64,000 bases of DNA from an uncultured Chlorobiota bacterium (lineage in GTDB: Bacteria > Bacteroidota > Ignavibacteria > UBA10030 > UBA6906), in the NCBI GenBank assembly GCA_900696645.1, contig CAADGV010000033.1, positions 248,001 to 312,000 on the forward strand. The letters are read 5' to 3'. The position numbers and the translations under genes were made by a program. The notes beneath the pieces were generated by a model. The model was not told where the DNA came from and made no database searches. It saw nothing but the letters and a program-made list of their open reading frames with translations. Of this stretch, positions 38,154 through 47,163 are shown one piece after another (positions within the stretch are counted from its first letter, which is position 1; every line of letters starts with the position of its first letter).

Positions 38154-39866
38154 GTGAATTCTCCCCTCCGATTGTGTGTATTGTTTGTTCTGATATTCGG
38201 AATACATGCCGTCAGCTTTTCACAGGTTGAAACGGTTCCTGCTACGCATCCTGTCTATACATTCCTCAAGCGAATGGAAGTGAAAGGGATCATCGAGCGA
38301 TACCGCGACGCCGTCTTACCGATTTCACGTCGTGAAGTAGGGAAATTTTTGCTGGATGCTCAAGAACGTTCCGAACATCTTACGTCAACCGAGCGACTCA
38401 TGCTTGCCGACTTTCTGTCTGAATTTCAATTCGAAAATAGCGGTTCTGTTGACGGATTTCTTTCTGTTATCGATTCGGATGAAGAAAGTTTCGGCCGGGC
38501 GCTGGGCGAGGAATTCTCGAACAGGGAAAAATTCCTGTACGTGCTGAATGATTCAAGCATCTCAATGTTCGTCAACGGCCTGCTGACGTTCGACGGGCGC
38601 CGCATTAACGGCGATGCCCTTGGAACGACCCGTACAGAGTTTTTCCAATTTGGTATTCGTGCCCGCGGCACATTGCTGGATAAACTGGGATATTTCATTC
38701 AGGGAACAAATGCACAATTCTGGGGGAGCAGGGATCTGTTGCGCCGTGATCCTGTTATCAGCCAGTACTATACGCTCGGGGTTACCGACATTCAGAACTT
38801 CGATAATGCCGAGGGATATATTCGATACGACGGCGGCCTTGTTTCTGCCCAGTTGGGACGTGAGAGGGTACTGTGGGGAGCCGGATACGATCAGAAGATG
38901 ATCTCGTCTGACAACGTCCGGACGTATGATTTTTTGAGGGCGGATTTCCAATACAAATCGCTGAAGTATACGTTCTTCCACGGATCACTATTAGGCAGGC
39001 GGAGACACATCGTCTTCACCGATCCTACCGATTCGACAACTACATACACTGAGCCGACAGTTGCAGACAAGTTCATTGCAGCACACAGGATTGAATTCTC
39101 GTTCCCCGGAGTATTCGATATTGGCTTTCAGGAAATGGCAATCTACAGCAACCGCTCGATAGATTTTGCATATCTGAATCCCTTCATTGTTCTTGAGTCC
39201 GCACAGCGTTCACGGGAGGAACGTGATAATGTGTTGTGGGCGTTCGACATGCAAACCCATTTCGTGAGAGGGCTCGAACTTAACGGGACAATCGTCTTTG
39301 ATGATCTCCATTTCTCCGAGTTCTTCGAACCGCGATGGTATAACCGGTATGCGTATCAGGCGGGCATGATGCTGACGGATCCGCTGTTCGTGCCGGACAT
39401 GACGCTGATGGTGGAATACACCCGCGTGAAGCCCTTCGTGTATGCTCACGATCGATCACGGGAAAATTCTTATACAAGCTTGAATTCTCTGCTCGGGCCC
39501 CGCATCGGCCCCAACTCCGACTCATGGTTCCTGCGTGCGGACTATTTTCCGTTACGGAACCTGACACTTTCGTTGCGTGTTACATTCACACGTCGGGGTG
39601 AGAATGAGTATGAGGGGAGCGGCAAGCTTGTACGCAACGTTGGGGGCGATGTTTTTCAAGGCCACCGCAACACCGACCCCCGCGATGCGTATTTCCTCGA
39701 CGGAATCCTGGTAAAATCACGTACAATTCAGTTCCTTGCCACGCACGAGATTGTCAATCAGATTTGGGTTGACGGTTGGTTTCAGTCAGAATCAGTTGAG
39801 AATACAAATGCCGGGATGACGGAAAAGAACACGGCATTCGGAGCCCGATTTCGCTTGGAACTCTAA
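38154..39866 (+). CDS. Wzi-like capsule assembly outer-membrane protein
   Basis: A 570-residue beta-barrel protein with a signal peptide (LCVLFVLIFGIHAVSFSQ). The N-terminal helical element (HPVYTFLKRMEVKGIIERY, PISRREVGKFL) and the barrel with RIEFSFPGVFDIGFQEM and LGRERVLWGAGYDQKMISSD fit the Wzi-like family, which helps attach capsule to the cell surface in enterobacteria. GTG 38154 is used with GAGAGG four bases upstream. As last gene of the locus it argues that the polymer is at least partly retained on the surface. Confidence 0.8.
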   Translation: MNSPLRLCVLFVLIFGIHAVSFSQVETVPATHPVYTFLKRMEVKGIIERYRDAVLPISRREVGKFLLDAQERSEHLTSTERLMLADFLSEFQFENSGSVDGFLSVIDSDEESFGRALGEEFSNREKFLYVLNDSSISMFVNGLLTFDGRRINGDALGTTRTEFFQFGIRARGTLLDKLGYFIQGTNAQFWGSRDLLRRDPVISQYYTLGVTDIQNFDNAEGYIRYDGGLVSAQLGRERVLWGAGYDQKMISSDNVRTYDFLRADFQYKSLKYTFFHGSLLGRRRHIVFTDPTDSTTTYTEPTVADKFIAAHRIEFSFPGVFDIGFQEMAIYSNRSIDFAYLNPFIVLESAQRSREERDNVLWAFDMQTHFVRGLELNGTIVFDDLHFSEFFEPRWYNRYAYQAGMMLTDPLFVPDMTLMVEYTRVKPFVYAHDRSRENSYTSLNSLLGPRIGPNSDSWFLRADYFPLRNLTLSLRVTFTRRGENEYEGSGKLVRNVGGDVFQGHRNTDPRDAYFLDGILVKSRTIQFLATHEIVNQIWVDGWFQSESVENTNAGMTEKNTAFGARFRLEL

Positions 39867-39892
39867 GCATTATTCACAGAACTGGATACACC

Positions 39893-40363
39893 ATGCCTCT
39901 TGAAGTCGGTCAGAAAGCTCCCGATTTTTCCCTCGTTGATGCGTACAGAAAACAGCGGACGCTGAAAGAATTTCTTGGTAAGAAAACCGTTCTTGTTTTC
40001 TATCCGGCAGCATTCACGGGAGTCTGCACGAAAGAAATGTGTTCATTTCGTGATTCGCTTGCGGCGTTCAACGAGCTGGGAGCGCAGGTTGTAGGCATCA
40101 GTGTCGATTCGCCGTTTGCCAACAAAGCATTCGCCGATCAAAACCAGATCAAATTTCCGCTTCTCAGCGATTTCACGCGCTATGTCAGCTCGCAGTACAC
40201 GGGGTTGATGCTGGGTTTGAGCGGTATCAATGGTTATGTTACCGCGAAGCGTTCGGTATTTGTGCTCGATGCCGAAGGAGTTGTACGGTATGCCTGGATT
40301 TCGGATAATCCCGGCATGGAACCAAACTATGAAGAAGTTCGCAATGCAATAGCCTCATTCTAA
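39893..40363 (+). CDS. Peroxiredoxin, AhpE-like
   Basis: A 156-residue thiol peroxidase of the AhpC/TSA family. The peroxidatic Cys45 is in YPAAFTGVCTKEMCSF, with a nearby Cys50. The length, the position of Cys45 and the end (DNPGMEPNYEEV) fit the AhpE-like branch. It reduces hydrogen peroxide or organic peroxides in the cytosol. It is followed 16 bases later by a second peroxiredoxin of another branch. Confidence 0.88.
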   Translation: MPLEVGQKAPDFSLVDAYRKQRTLKEFLGKKTVLVFYPAAFTGVCTKEMCSFRDSLAAFNELGAQVVGISVDSPFANKAFADQNQIKFPLLSDFTRYVSSQYTGLMLGLSGINGYVTAKRSVFVLDAEGVVRYAWISDNPGMEPNYEEVRNAIASF

Positions 40364-40379
40364 AGGAGATTGGACGACA

Positions 40380-40847
40380 ATGGCAGTTTTGAAAGTTGGC
40401 ATACAAGCACCGGAGTTCTCGTTGCCCAGCGGAGAGGGGAAGAATCTTTCCTTGTCAGATTTTAAAGGGAAGAAGATTGTTTTATTCTTCTATCCGAAAG
40501 ATATGACAAGCGGCTGCACAAAAGAAGCGTGTTCGTTTCAAGAAAATCTCGGTGCAGTGAAACGAAAAGGAGCCGTTGTCATTGGCGTGAGTGCCGACAG
40601 CCCTTCTTCCCATGAAAAATTCGCCGCAAAGTACAACCTGACCTTTCCCCTCGTCAGCGATGAGAAGAAGGAACTGGTGAAGAAGTACTGTGTATGGAAA
40701 GAAAAAAGTATGTACGGGAAGAAGTATATGGGGATTGAACGAACAACATTCGTTATTGACGAGAAGGGTTTTATCTCGCATATCTTCCCGAAAGTGAAAG
40801 TTGAAGGACATACAGAAGAAATACTGCAGGCCCTTTCAGGTAAATAG
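40380..40847 (+). CDS. bcp: Thioredoxin-dependent peroxiredoxin, Bcp/PrxQ type
   Basis: A 155-residue peroxiredoxin. Peroxidatic Cys46 and resolving Cys51 are in DMTSGCTKEACSFQEN, the C-x4-C spacing of Bcp/PrxQ. VIGVSADSPSSHEKFAAKY and the ending VEGHTEEIL are typical. AAGGAG lies before the ATG. It probably forms a two-gene antioxidant unit with the AhpE-like gene. Confidence 0.92.
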   Translation: MAVLKVGIQAPEFSLPSGEGKNLSLSDFKGKKIVLFFYPKDMTSGCTKEACSFQENLGAVKRKGAVVIGVSADSPSSHEKFAAKYNLTFPLVSDEKKELVKKYCVWKEKSMYGKKYMGIERTTFVIDEKGFISHIFPKVKVEGHTEEILQALSGK

Positions 40848-40881
40848 GGGCAACTCAAACAGAGAAGGAAAGACTGACGGA

Positions 40882-41289
40882 ATGGTTTACATCACGCGCA
40901 AAGAACATTTCAGCGCTTCACACAGACTGTACAATCCCGACTGGTCGGATGACAAGAACTGGGAAGTGTACGGCAAATGCAACAATCCGAACGGGCACGG
41001 CCATAACTACGAGATCGAGGTAACGGTGGCTGGGAACCCGCCCAAGGAAACAGGAATGGTTATCGACCTAAAAAAACTCTCAGACATCATCAACAAGGAA
41101 ATCATTGATGTGGTGGATCATAAGCATCTCAATTGCGATGTTGACTTCATGACCGGGGTCATCCCGACGGCGGAAAATATGGCGGTTGAGTTCTGGAAGA
41201 TTCTCGAAACAAAAATCACCGGGGGAAGATTGTATTCCATCAAGCTGTATGAATCGCCGAACAATTTTGTAGAGTACCGCGGCGAATAG
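40882..41289 (+). CDS. 6-pyruvoyl-tetrahydropterin synthase (PTPS, biopterin type)
   Basis: A 135-residue T-fold enzyme. Zinc ligands are His14, His39 and His41. Catalytic Cys33 lies in [15 protein letters not shown], a C-x5-HGH spacing like animal PTPS; classical QueD has C-x3-HGH. The ending [13 protein letters not shown] is also close to the animal enzyme as I recall it. This suggests conversion of dihydroneopterin triphosphate to 6-pyruvoyl-tetrahydropterin rather than (or besides) the queuosine reaction. ATG 40882 is chosen; the upstream extension overlaps bcp. It is 11 bases before folE, which supplies its substrate. Confidence 0.88.
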   Translation: MVYITRKEHFSASHRLYNPDWSDDKNWEVYGKCNNPNGHGHNYEIEVTVAGNPPKETGMVIDLKKLSDIINKEIIDVVDHKHLNCDVDFMTGVIPTAENMAVEFWKILETKITGGRLYSIKLYESPNNFVEYRGE

Positions 41290-41300
41290 GAGGGAGCCCC

Positions 41301-41870
41301 GTGCACAAACAATCCAACGTTGAAGAACTCATATCGTCCCTCCTCAAGGAGTTGGGAGAAGATCCTGCCCGTGAAGGGTTGCAAAAGACACCGCATCGCG
41401 TTGCAAAAGCATACGATTTTCTCACGAGCGGTTACCGCAAGGATATTGCCGCGGTGATGAACGGTGCCATCTTTGAAGAGGAATACAGCGAGATGGTGAT
41501 TGTGAAGGATATTGATTTCTTCAGCATGTGTGAACACCACATGCTGCCGTTCTTCGGCAAGGCACACGTTGCCTATATCCCCAACGGCAAGATCGTCGGG
41601 CTGAGCAAAATTCCGCGTGTTGTGGATGTGTTTGCCCGTCGATTTCAGGTTCAGGAACGCCTCACGCGGCAGATTGCCGATACGCTGTACGAATATCTCC
41701 ATCCCCAAGGCGTCGGTGTTGTCATCGAAGCTCAGCACATGTGCATGATGATGCGCGGCGTCGAGAAGCAAAATTCTCTTGCAACCACAAGCGCCATGCT
41801 CGGCGTTTTCCGCGACGATGTGAAGACACGTCAGGAATTCCTTGAGTTAACAAAAACACGACGCCTATGA
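41301..41870 (+). CDS. folE: GTP cyclohydrolase I
   Basis: A 189-residue enzyme converting GTP to 7,8-dihydroneopterin triphosphate, the entry to folate and biopterin. Zinc ligands are in [18 protein letters not shown] (Cys, His) and in [13 protein letters not shown] (Cys). [20 protein letters not shown] is a family signature. It starts at GTG 41301, fixed by AGGAGGG seven bases upstream. It overlaps the SDR start by four bases (ATGA). Confidence 0.96.
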   Translation: MHKQSNVEELISSLLKELGEDPAREGLQKTPHRVAKAYDFLTSGYRKDIAAVMNGAIFEEEYSEMVIVKDIDFFSMCEHHMLPFFGKAHVAYIPNGKIVGLSKIPRVVDVFARRFQVQERLTRQIADTLYEYLHPQGVGVVIEAQHMCMMMRGVEKQNSLATTSAMLGVFRDDVKTRQEFLELTKTRRL

Positions 41871-42574
41871 AGCGCTTGGAACAACGCGTTGCCATTGTGA
41901 CGGGCGCGAGCAAAGGGATTGGCCTTGCTATTGCTCGATCGCTTGCAGCGGAAGGGGCCGGCGTGGTTCTGGCTGCACGGAATGCTTCGGCTCTTGCAAA
42001 AGAAAGCGAGGCAATCCGCTCACAGGGCTTTTCAGCGCTTGCAGTTCCAACTGACATGACCGACGATGTTCAGGTGAGCAACCTTGTTGCGGCGACGATG
42101 AAGGAATTCGGGCGCATTGATATTCTTGTAAATAATGCAGGAATGGGAGTTTTCAAACGATTCGCCGAGCTTGATGTCAGCGATTTCGACACGATGTGGG
42201 CCCTGAATATGAGAAGCGTGTTCGTCGTGACGAAATGTGTTCTTCCGTACATGACGAAAGCGAATTCGGGCACAATTGTTAACATCGCTTCCCTTGCGGG
42301 GAAGAATAGTTTTGTGGGCGGTACGGGTTATGCGACAACAAAATGGGCTTTGCGCGGTTGGGCATCGTCGTTAATGTTGGAAGTCCGCGAACATAACATC
42401 CGCGTTGTGACGATTTGCCCCGGTTCTGTAGAGACAGCGTTCTCGTCAACAGGGAAGCGAGGGGCGCACATACCGCAGTCTGAGGATGTTGCCGAGGCGG
42501 TCGTCTTTGCGGTTACAGCGCCTGCGAGAAGTATGTTCAGCGAGATTGATTTACGCCCGACAAACCCGAAGTAG
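41867..42574 (+). CDS. Short-chain dehydrogenase/reductase, candidate sepiapterin reductase-like enzyme
   Basis: A 235-residue classical [23 protein letters not shown] nucleotide motif, VNNAG, catalytic Ser in NIASLAG, and Tyr/Lys in [12 protein letters not shown]. By sequence alone it is a generic 3-ketoacyl-ACP reductase-like SDR. Its translational coupling to folE and PTPS suggests it reduces 6-pyruvoyl-tetrahydropterin or sepiapterin to a tetrahydrobiopterin isomer, as described for green sulfur bacteria. This is context-based inference. Confidence 0.8.
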   Translation: MKRLEQRVAIVTGASKGIGLAIARSLAAEGAGVVLAARNASALAKESEAIRSQGFSALAVPTDMTDDVQVSNLVAATMKEFGRIDILVNNAGMGVFKRFAELDVSDFDTMWALNMRSVFVVTKCVLPYMTKANSGTIVNIASLAGKNSFVGGTGYATTKWALRGWASSLMLEVREHNIRVVTICPGSVETAFSSTGKRGAHIPQSEDVAEAVVFAVTAPARSMFSEIDLRPTNPK

Positions 42575-42594
42575 TGTTCCTTCGGGCGGAAACA

Positions 42595-42622
42595 AAACGA
42601 GCGGGATGAATTCCGCTCGTTT
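42595..42622. terminator. Bidirectional intrinsic terminator between convergent genes
   Basis: AAACGAGCGG, loop GATGAATT, CCGCTCGTTT: a 10-bp perfect stem with A-tract and T-tract arms, placed between the convergent SDR and Spy-like genes. A smaller dyad CCCGAA/TTCGGG (42565-42586) overlaps the SDR stop. Confidence 0.8.
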
Positions 42623-42644
42623 GAATACCTTCCTCTAATGCAAG

Positions 42645-43148
42645 TCAGTCGTTATCCCAGTTCCCCCTGAAACGCTCACGGTAGAAGCCACGGCCCGGGC
42701 TATGCTGCATGCCGTCTCTGCCGCCCATTCGTTCTCCCATTGTTGCTGCGTGTCGCTTCCAGATTTTCTGTTGTTCGGTAGTCAGGATATTGTTGACGGC
42801 AAACCAATGATCGAGCATGTTCATCTTCTGCTGGTCTTGCGCAGCCGTAATAGCTTTGATGTTCTTCTCGATTGCACTGCGATCGACCTTGTCTGCCAGG
42901 AATGCGGACTTGATATCGAGGCGGAGTGATTGAATCTTCGAACGAAGCTCAGTTTGCTTCTTCATCATGTCGATGCGAAGCTTTTCCATCTGTGTTTGCT
43001 GGGCTTCTGTCAGATCAAGTTTTGCGAGAACGGCAGTATGCCGCGGCCCGTAACCTGCACCGGCCCGGGGTCCCCATCCCGGCTGTGCGACTGTTGATGT
43101 GACTGCGAAGATGATGAGAAATGCTCCGAATAGCAGTTGTCGTTTCAT
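42645..43148 (-). CDS. Spy/CpxP-like periplasmic LTxxQ protein
   Basis: A 167-residue periplasmic protein and the only minus-strand gene supported here. It has a signal peptide (LLFGAFLIIFAVTSTVAQ), then two LTxxQ-type motifs (LDLTEAQQTQMEKL and LTTEQQKIWKRH) separated by a long helical segment, and a Gly/Arg-rich end (GRGFYRERFRG). Spy-like proteins are ATP-independent chaperones; CpxP-like ones damp envelope stress sensors. The start at 43148 is chosen for AAGGAG upstream and the signal peptide. Confidence 0.85.
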   Translation of the reverse strand: MKRQLLFGAFLIIFAVTSTVAQPGWGPRAGAGYGPRHTAVLAKLDLTEAQQTQMEKLRIDMMKKQTELRSKIQSLRLDIKSAFLADKVDRSAIEKNIKAITAAQDQQKMNMLDHWFAVNNILTTEQQKIWKRHAATMGERMGGRDGMQHSPGRGFYRERFRGNWDND

Positions 43149-43249
43149 TGTTGTTTCTCCTTGTGTACTGTCATGTACTGTGTGTTGATCTTTGTCCTGC
43201 GTTCTGATTCTTAGAACCATTTCACACCCGATTGGTTTAATCCCTTCGT

Positions 43250-43278
43250 TTGACTTTCCTTGGGATATTTGCTAAGTT
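43250..43278 (+). promoter_or_regulatory. Candidate promoter of the TPR-pyrK-pyrD operon
   Basis: TTGACT (43250-43255), 17-base spacer, TAAGTT (43273-43278). Transcription would start near 43285, which makes GTG 43284 an unlikely start codon and supports GTG 43311. Confidence 0.45.
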
Positions 43279-43310
43279 GACTCGTGAAGTTTGTCTACGG
43301 AGCTTTTGGC

Positions 43311-45401
43311 GTGCAGCGTTTTTTCCTTTCTCTTTTCATTCTCTCCATCGGTTTCTTTTCCGGATGCAGTGTTGCCGATTTCATAGGCGCCTATTTCAAC
43401 ACGTATTACAACGCAAGCAGGTTGTTCACGGAAGCCGAAACGGAGATACTCAAAGCCCCCGTTCGCCTGACGACGCGAACGGAGCGGCCATTCCTGGCAC
43501 CGTTTGACATCCAACCGCAAACAAAAGCCAAGTTCACGACCGTCATCGAGAAGTGTTCTAAGCTGCTTCAGTATCATCCCGAGTCGAAGCTTGTGGACGA
43601 CGCCCTCTTGATGATCGGCAAGTCCTATTACTACCAGAACGAGCATCAGTCGGCAGAACGTAAATTCAAAGAACTGCTGGAGTCATTTCCGGAAAGCGAC
43701 CTTGCCCTGGAAACACGGCTCCTGCTCGCAAATACGTATTACAGAAGTAACGACAAAATCAGTGCTGCGACAATTGCCAGGGCGTTGTTCGACGATGCAC
43801 GCAGCGAGAAAGAGGAAGGAATTGCATCGGGGGCTGCCTTGATGCTTGCTCATATTGAAAGCGAGAACAAGAATCTCCAAGAGGCGATTGCCTACTTCAA
43901 GACAGCCGGCGAATTGGCCGAAACTGATGGTGAGCAGGCCGACGCATTCCGCCTTGAAGCGGCACATCATGAACAGTTGGAAAACTATGCAGACGCCGCT
44001 GACGCGTTTCGACGTTCGGAACAGGCAAGTAACGATTATTTCAAGGTTGCACAAGCACGCATCGGGCGTGCCCGTATGCTCTCGAAACTGGAGCAATACC
44101 AGCAAAGCATAGCGCTTCTAGAATCCCTCATTGAAAACAAGAACTACAGGGAGTTGTTCGGCGACATCGATTTGGAGATCGGCAATGTGTATCGCGACCA
44201 AAAGGACTATGCGTCTGCTGAGGCGCAATACCGTTATGTCGATACGGCGTACGCGCGAACCGAGGCATCCGCCAATTCGTATTATCAACGCGGATTGATG
44301 TACGAGCATGTCTTCTTCAATTTTGATTCAGCCCGTGCAGCATACGACAAGGGAAGGGGAGAAGCCCCTCAAGCTGAGGTAACGCCTTTGTTGGCAAAGC
44401 GCAGCGACTATCTGAACAGATATTTCACGTTCAAGAAGGCAATAGCCCTGAACGACAGTATCAAGTATTTTATTCTCAATCCTCCGGATACAACGAAGTC
44501 CGATACAACAAAGATCGAGGTGACAGAACACGACACAACCGCCACTGATACAACTCTCGGGGTTGCCCTTGCGAAGCCCGAGAGCTTGTCCCAAGCAGCT
44601 CCGGTGATTCCGCCTCCCCCGCTGGATACGGTCAATGCGAGGCTGGCATACAACATCTCCGAATTGGCAGGAGTTTTCTATACAAGCATGGAGCTTGTTG
44701 ATTCTGCAAAGTATTGGTATTCGCTTCTGCTGCGTGAGTACCCCGAAAGTCCGTACGTTCCGCGTGCCATGTACACACTTGTACAGATCGAACGTTTGGA
44801 TTCAAACTATTCGCGGTCGTATGTTGATTCGCTCCATCAAGAAATATTGAGGCGTTCGCCCGAGTCAGAATTTGCGGCGGAATCGCGCCGCCATCTCGGC
44901 CTTCCCCCGTTGGTGAAAGCCCCCGATACGACGGAAGCGAGTTACAAACGTGCGGAAGTGTTCGTGCACGACGGCGATTTTGTCTCGGCTCTTTCATCAT
45001 TCAAAAGGATTGTCGCAGCAGATTCTGTCTCGCCCTATGCAGCGAAAGCACAATACACCATCGGTTGGATTTATGAGAATGTGAAGCAAGACAATGACAG
45101 CTCGGTTACTCACTACCAGCGGCTTGTTAGGAGATTTCCCAATTCGGAGTATGCCGCGGTGGTTCAGCACAAACTCGCCGAGTTTGCCATGCATCGCCAG
45201 CGCGAACTTCAGGAGCAGAAGGTCAAGGATGATTCCTTGACTGTTGCGCCCGTGCAAGACGCGACTCCGCTTGTGCCCGAAAATGGCAAGGGTCCCGCGA
45301 AACAAATTTCTATCCCTGCACCGCCGGATACAACACTCGATGCTATTCGCAACAAGAAACAACTTCCCCCTTCAAAATCTGACGATATTCCCGAACAGTG
45401 A
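43311..45401 (+). CDS. Tetratricopeptide-repeat outer-membrane lipoprotein
   Basis: A 696-residue lipoprotein. The signal MQRFFLSLFILSIGFFSGC ends in a lipobox Cys. Many TPR motifs follow (for example DDALLMIGKSYYYQNEHQSA, ELLESFPESDLALETRLL, IGNVYRDQKDYASAEAQY, YAAKAQYTIGWIYENV). A low-complexity Thr/Asp/Pro-rich segment lies near residues 385-435 and a Pro-rich tail ends it. It resembles BamD/YbgF-style scaffolds of the envelope but is much longer. GTG 43311 with GGAG upstream is used instead of GTG 43284. It overlaps pyrK by one base. Confidence 0.85.
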   Translation: MQRFFLSLFILSIGFFSGCSVADFIGAYFNTYYNASRLFTEAETEILKAPVRLTTRTERPFLAPFDIQPQTKAKFTTVIEKCSKLLQYHPESKLVDDALLMIGKSYYYQNEHQSAERKFKELLESFPESDLALETRLLLANTYYRSNDKISAATIARALFDDARSEKEEGIASGAALMLAHIESENKNLQEAIAYFKTAGELAETDGEQADAFRLEAAHHEQLENYADAADAFRRSEQASNDYFKVAQARIGRARMLSKLEQYQQSIALLESLIENKNYRELFGDIDLEIGNVYRDQKDYASAEAQYRYVDTAYARTEASANSYYQRGLMYEHVFFNFDSARAAYDKGRGEAPQAEVTPLLAKRSDYLNRYFTFKKAIALNDSIKYFILNPPDTTKSDTTKIEVTEHDTTATDTTLGVALAKPESLSQAAPVIPPPPLDTVNARLAYNISELAGVFYTSMELVDSAKYWYSLLLREYPESPYVPRAMYTLVQIERLDSNYSRSYVDSLHQEILRRSPESEFAAESRRHLGLPPLVKAPDTTEASYKRAEVFVHDGDFVSALSSFKRIVAADSVSPYAAKAQYTIGWIYENVKQDNDSSVTHYQRLVRRFPNSEYAAVVQHKLAEFAMHRQRELQEQKVKDDSLTVAPVQDATPLVPENGKGPAKQISIPAPPDTTLDAIRNKKQLPPSKSDDIPEQ

Positions 45402-46168
45402 TGATCCAGTCCTTGTGTACCGTACACAATGTTGAACAAGTTGCTGAAAATATCTTTGTTCTCACGTTTATCTCTCCTCATATTGCTTCCGTAACGAAGG
45501 CCGGTCAGTTTGTCAATATCAGAGTAGCGGAGGGAGTGGAACCTCTGTTGCGTCGTCCGTTTAGCGTGTGCAGAACGGAAGGCGAATGTGTTGAGATTAT
45601 CTTCAATGTCGTTGGCAAAGGCTCCTCGGTTCTCAGAAAGAAGCAAAGCGGAGATCTGATAGATGTGTTGGGACCATTGGGGGTTCCGTTTTCGCTTTTC
45701 GAAGATGACTTCGATACCGGTGTGCTCGTGGGGGGAGGACTCGGCGTTGCCCCCCTTCCGATTTCAACCGCGACACTCGTTGCGCGTCAGAAATCTGTTT
45801 CGACATTCATCGGGTCACGTTCGAAGCGTCAGCTTGTCAAGAACCACCTTGTGAATGTTCACGTTGCCACCGATGACGGAACTGAAGGGCTGCACGGAAC
45901 CGCCGTTGATTTGCTCAAGAAACATAGTGACGAGTATAGATATCGTCGTCCAAAAATCTTTGCGTGCGGCCCGACAAAAATGTTGCACGCTGTTGCTGCG
46001 TTTGCGATAGCGAATAGCATTCCCTGCGAAGTGTCGCTGGAAGGCCCGATGGCGTGCGGTTTCGGCATCTGCCAGGGGTGTCCGGTTGAATTGGTCGGCG
46101 CGGAAAGGAAGTATGCACTGATGTGCAAAGAGGGGCCGACATTTGATGTACGAAGGATACGAATCTGA
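45401..46168 (+). CDS. pyrK: Dihydroorotate dehydrogenase electron-transfer subunit
   Basis: A 255-residue FAD and [2Fe-2S] subunit that passes electrons from dihydroorotate oxidation to NAD. The flavin-binding motif is LLRRPFSVCR, the NAD-binding GGGLGVAPLPIS is present, and four cysteines for the iron-sulfur cluster are in MACGFGICQGCPVE and MCKEGP. TGATG overlap with the TPR lipoprotein. It pairs with pyrD directly after. Confidence 0.94.
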   Translation: MIQSLCTVHNVEQVAENIFVLTFISPHIASVTKAGQFVNIRVAEGVEPLLRRPFSVCRTEGECVEIIFNVVGKGSSVLRKKQSGDLIDVLGPLGVPFSLFEDDFDTGVLVGGGLGVAPLPISTATLVARQKSVSTFIGSRSKRQLVKNHLVNVHVATDDGTEGLHGTAVDLLKKHSDEYRYRRPKIFACGPTKMLHAVAAFAIANSIPCEVSLEGPMACGFGICQGCPVELVGAERKYALMCKEGPTFDVRRIRI

Positions 46169-46169
46169 C

Positions 46170-47114
46170 ATGATCACAACGTCCGTTACGCTTGCAGGAG
46201 TTCAGTTCAAGAACAGGGTTCTGGTTGCGTCGGGCACGTATGGTTATGGCGACGATACGATTGAACTGGTAGATGTCTCAAAGTTGGGAGGCATCATTAC
46301 CAAATCCCTTTCCATGAAACCACGCGACGGCAACCCGCCGCCGCGCATCGTAGAAACCGCGGGCGGCATGTTGAATTCCATCGGGTTGGCGAATATCGGC
46401 GTACATAGATTTCTTACCGAGAAGCTGCCGTTTCTCAGGACGTTGGACACGGCGATTATTGCCAACATCGCAGCGAGTTCAATTGATGAGTATTGCAATG
46501 TGCTTGACGCACTGGAAGCGGAAAAGGGGATTAATGGATATGAAATCAACGTCTCATGCCCGAATGTAAAGGAAGGCGGACTGAGTTTTGGAACAAATCC
46601 CACGATGGTTGAAGAGATTACGCGTCGGCTTCGTTCGAGAACAAAGAAGCTCCTGTCAATCAAACTTACCCCGAACGTCACGCACATTTCCGAATTCGCC
46701 CGTGCAGCAGAATCAGCAGGGGCCGATGCACTCTCCGTTATCAATACTCTTATCGGGATGGGAGTGAATATACACACACGGAAGCCGATGCTCTCGACCG
46801 TCACCGGCGGACTTTCGGGACCGGCTATCAAGCCGGTAGCGCTTGCCAAGGTATATGAAGCATCAAAGGCAGTGAAGATTCCTGTGATAGGAATTGGCGG
46901 CATCATGAATGCCAATGATGCAATTGAATTCTTGATGGTAGGGGCCTCGGCAGTACAAGTGGGAACGGCCAACTACATCGACCCGGGAGCCGGGATTAAG
47001 ATTGCCGAAGGAATCCGGGTATTCTGCGAAGCACACAATCTATCCGATGTCGGAGATCTGGTCGGAAGTCTCGACGCGAAGACGGAGTTCTCCGCCATTT
47101 CGAGTTGGCTGTAG
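46170..47114 (+). CDS. pyrD: Dihydroorotate dehydrogenase B, catalytic subunit
   Basis: A 314-residue FMN enzyme of pyrimidine synthesis, class 1B. FMN and substrate motifs: LVASGTYGYGDDTIEL, ITKSLSMKPRDGNPPPRI, GYEINVSCPNVKEGG with the catalytic Cys typical of class 1B, SIKLTPNVTHI, and IPVIGIGGIMNANDAIEF. ATG 46170 starts one base after the pyrK stop; ATG 46146 is an alternative inside pyrK. With PyrK it forms the heterotetramer. Confidence 0.95.
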   Translation: MITTSVTLAGVQFKNRVLVASGTYGYGDDTIELVDVSKLGGIITKSLSMKPRDGNPPPRIVETAGGMLNSIGLANIGVHRFLTEKLPFLRTLDTAIIANIAASSIDEYCNVLDALEAEKGINGYEINVSCPNVKEGGLSFGTNPTMVEEITRRLRSRTKKLLSIKLTPNVTHISEFARAAESAGADALSVINTLIGMGVNIHTRKPMLSTVTGGLSGPAIKPVALAKVYEASKAVKIPVIGIGGIMNANDAIEFLMVGASAVQVGTANYIDPGAGIKIAEGIRVFCEAHNLSDVGDLVGSLDAKTEFSAISSWL

Positions 47115-47163
47115 GTGAATTGCCGTTTCGTCCCGTCGCGTTAGCATTTCTCGTCATACCTCC

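Noticed and set aside
40882-41289. Annotation as QueD (queuosine pathway)
   Set aside because: The catalytic spacing C-x5-HGH and the folE/SDR context fit PTPS better, although a dual role is possible. No other que genes are in the window.
46244-46972. A 242-codon minus-strand frame
   Set aside because: It lies entirely antisense to pyrD. Its composition (Ser/Ala/Pro-rich) is typical of a shadow frame.
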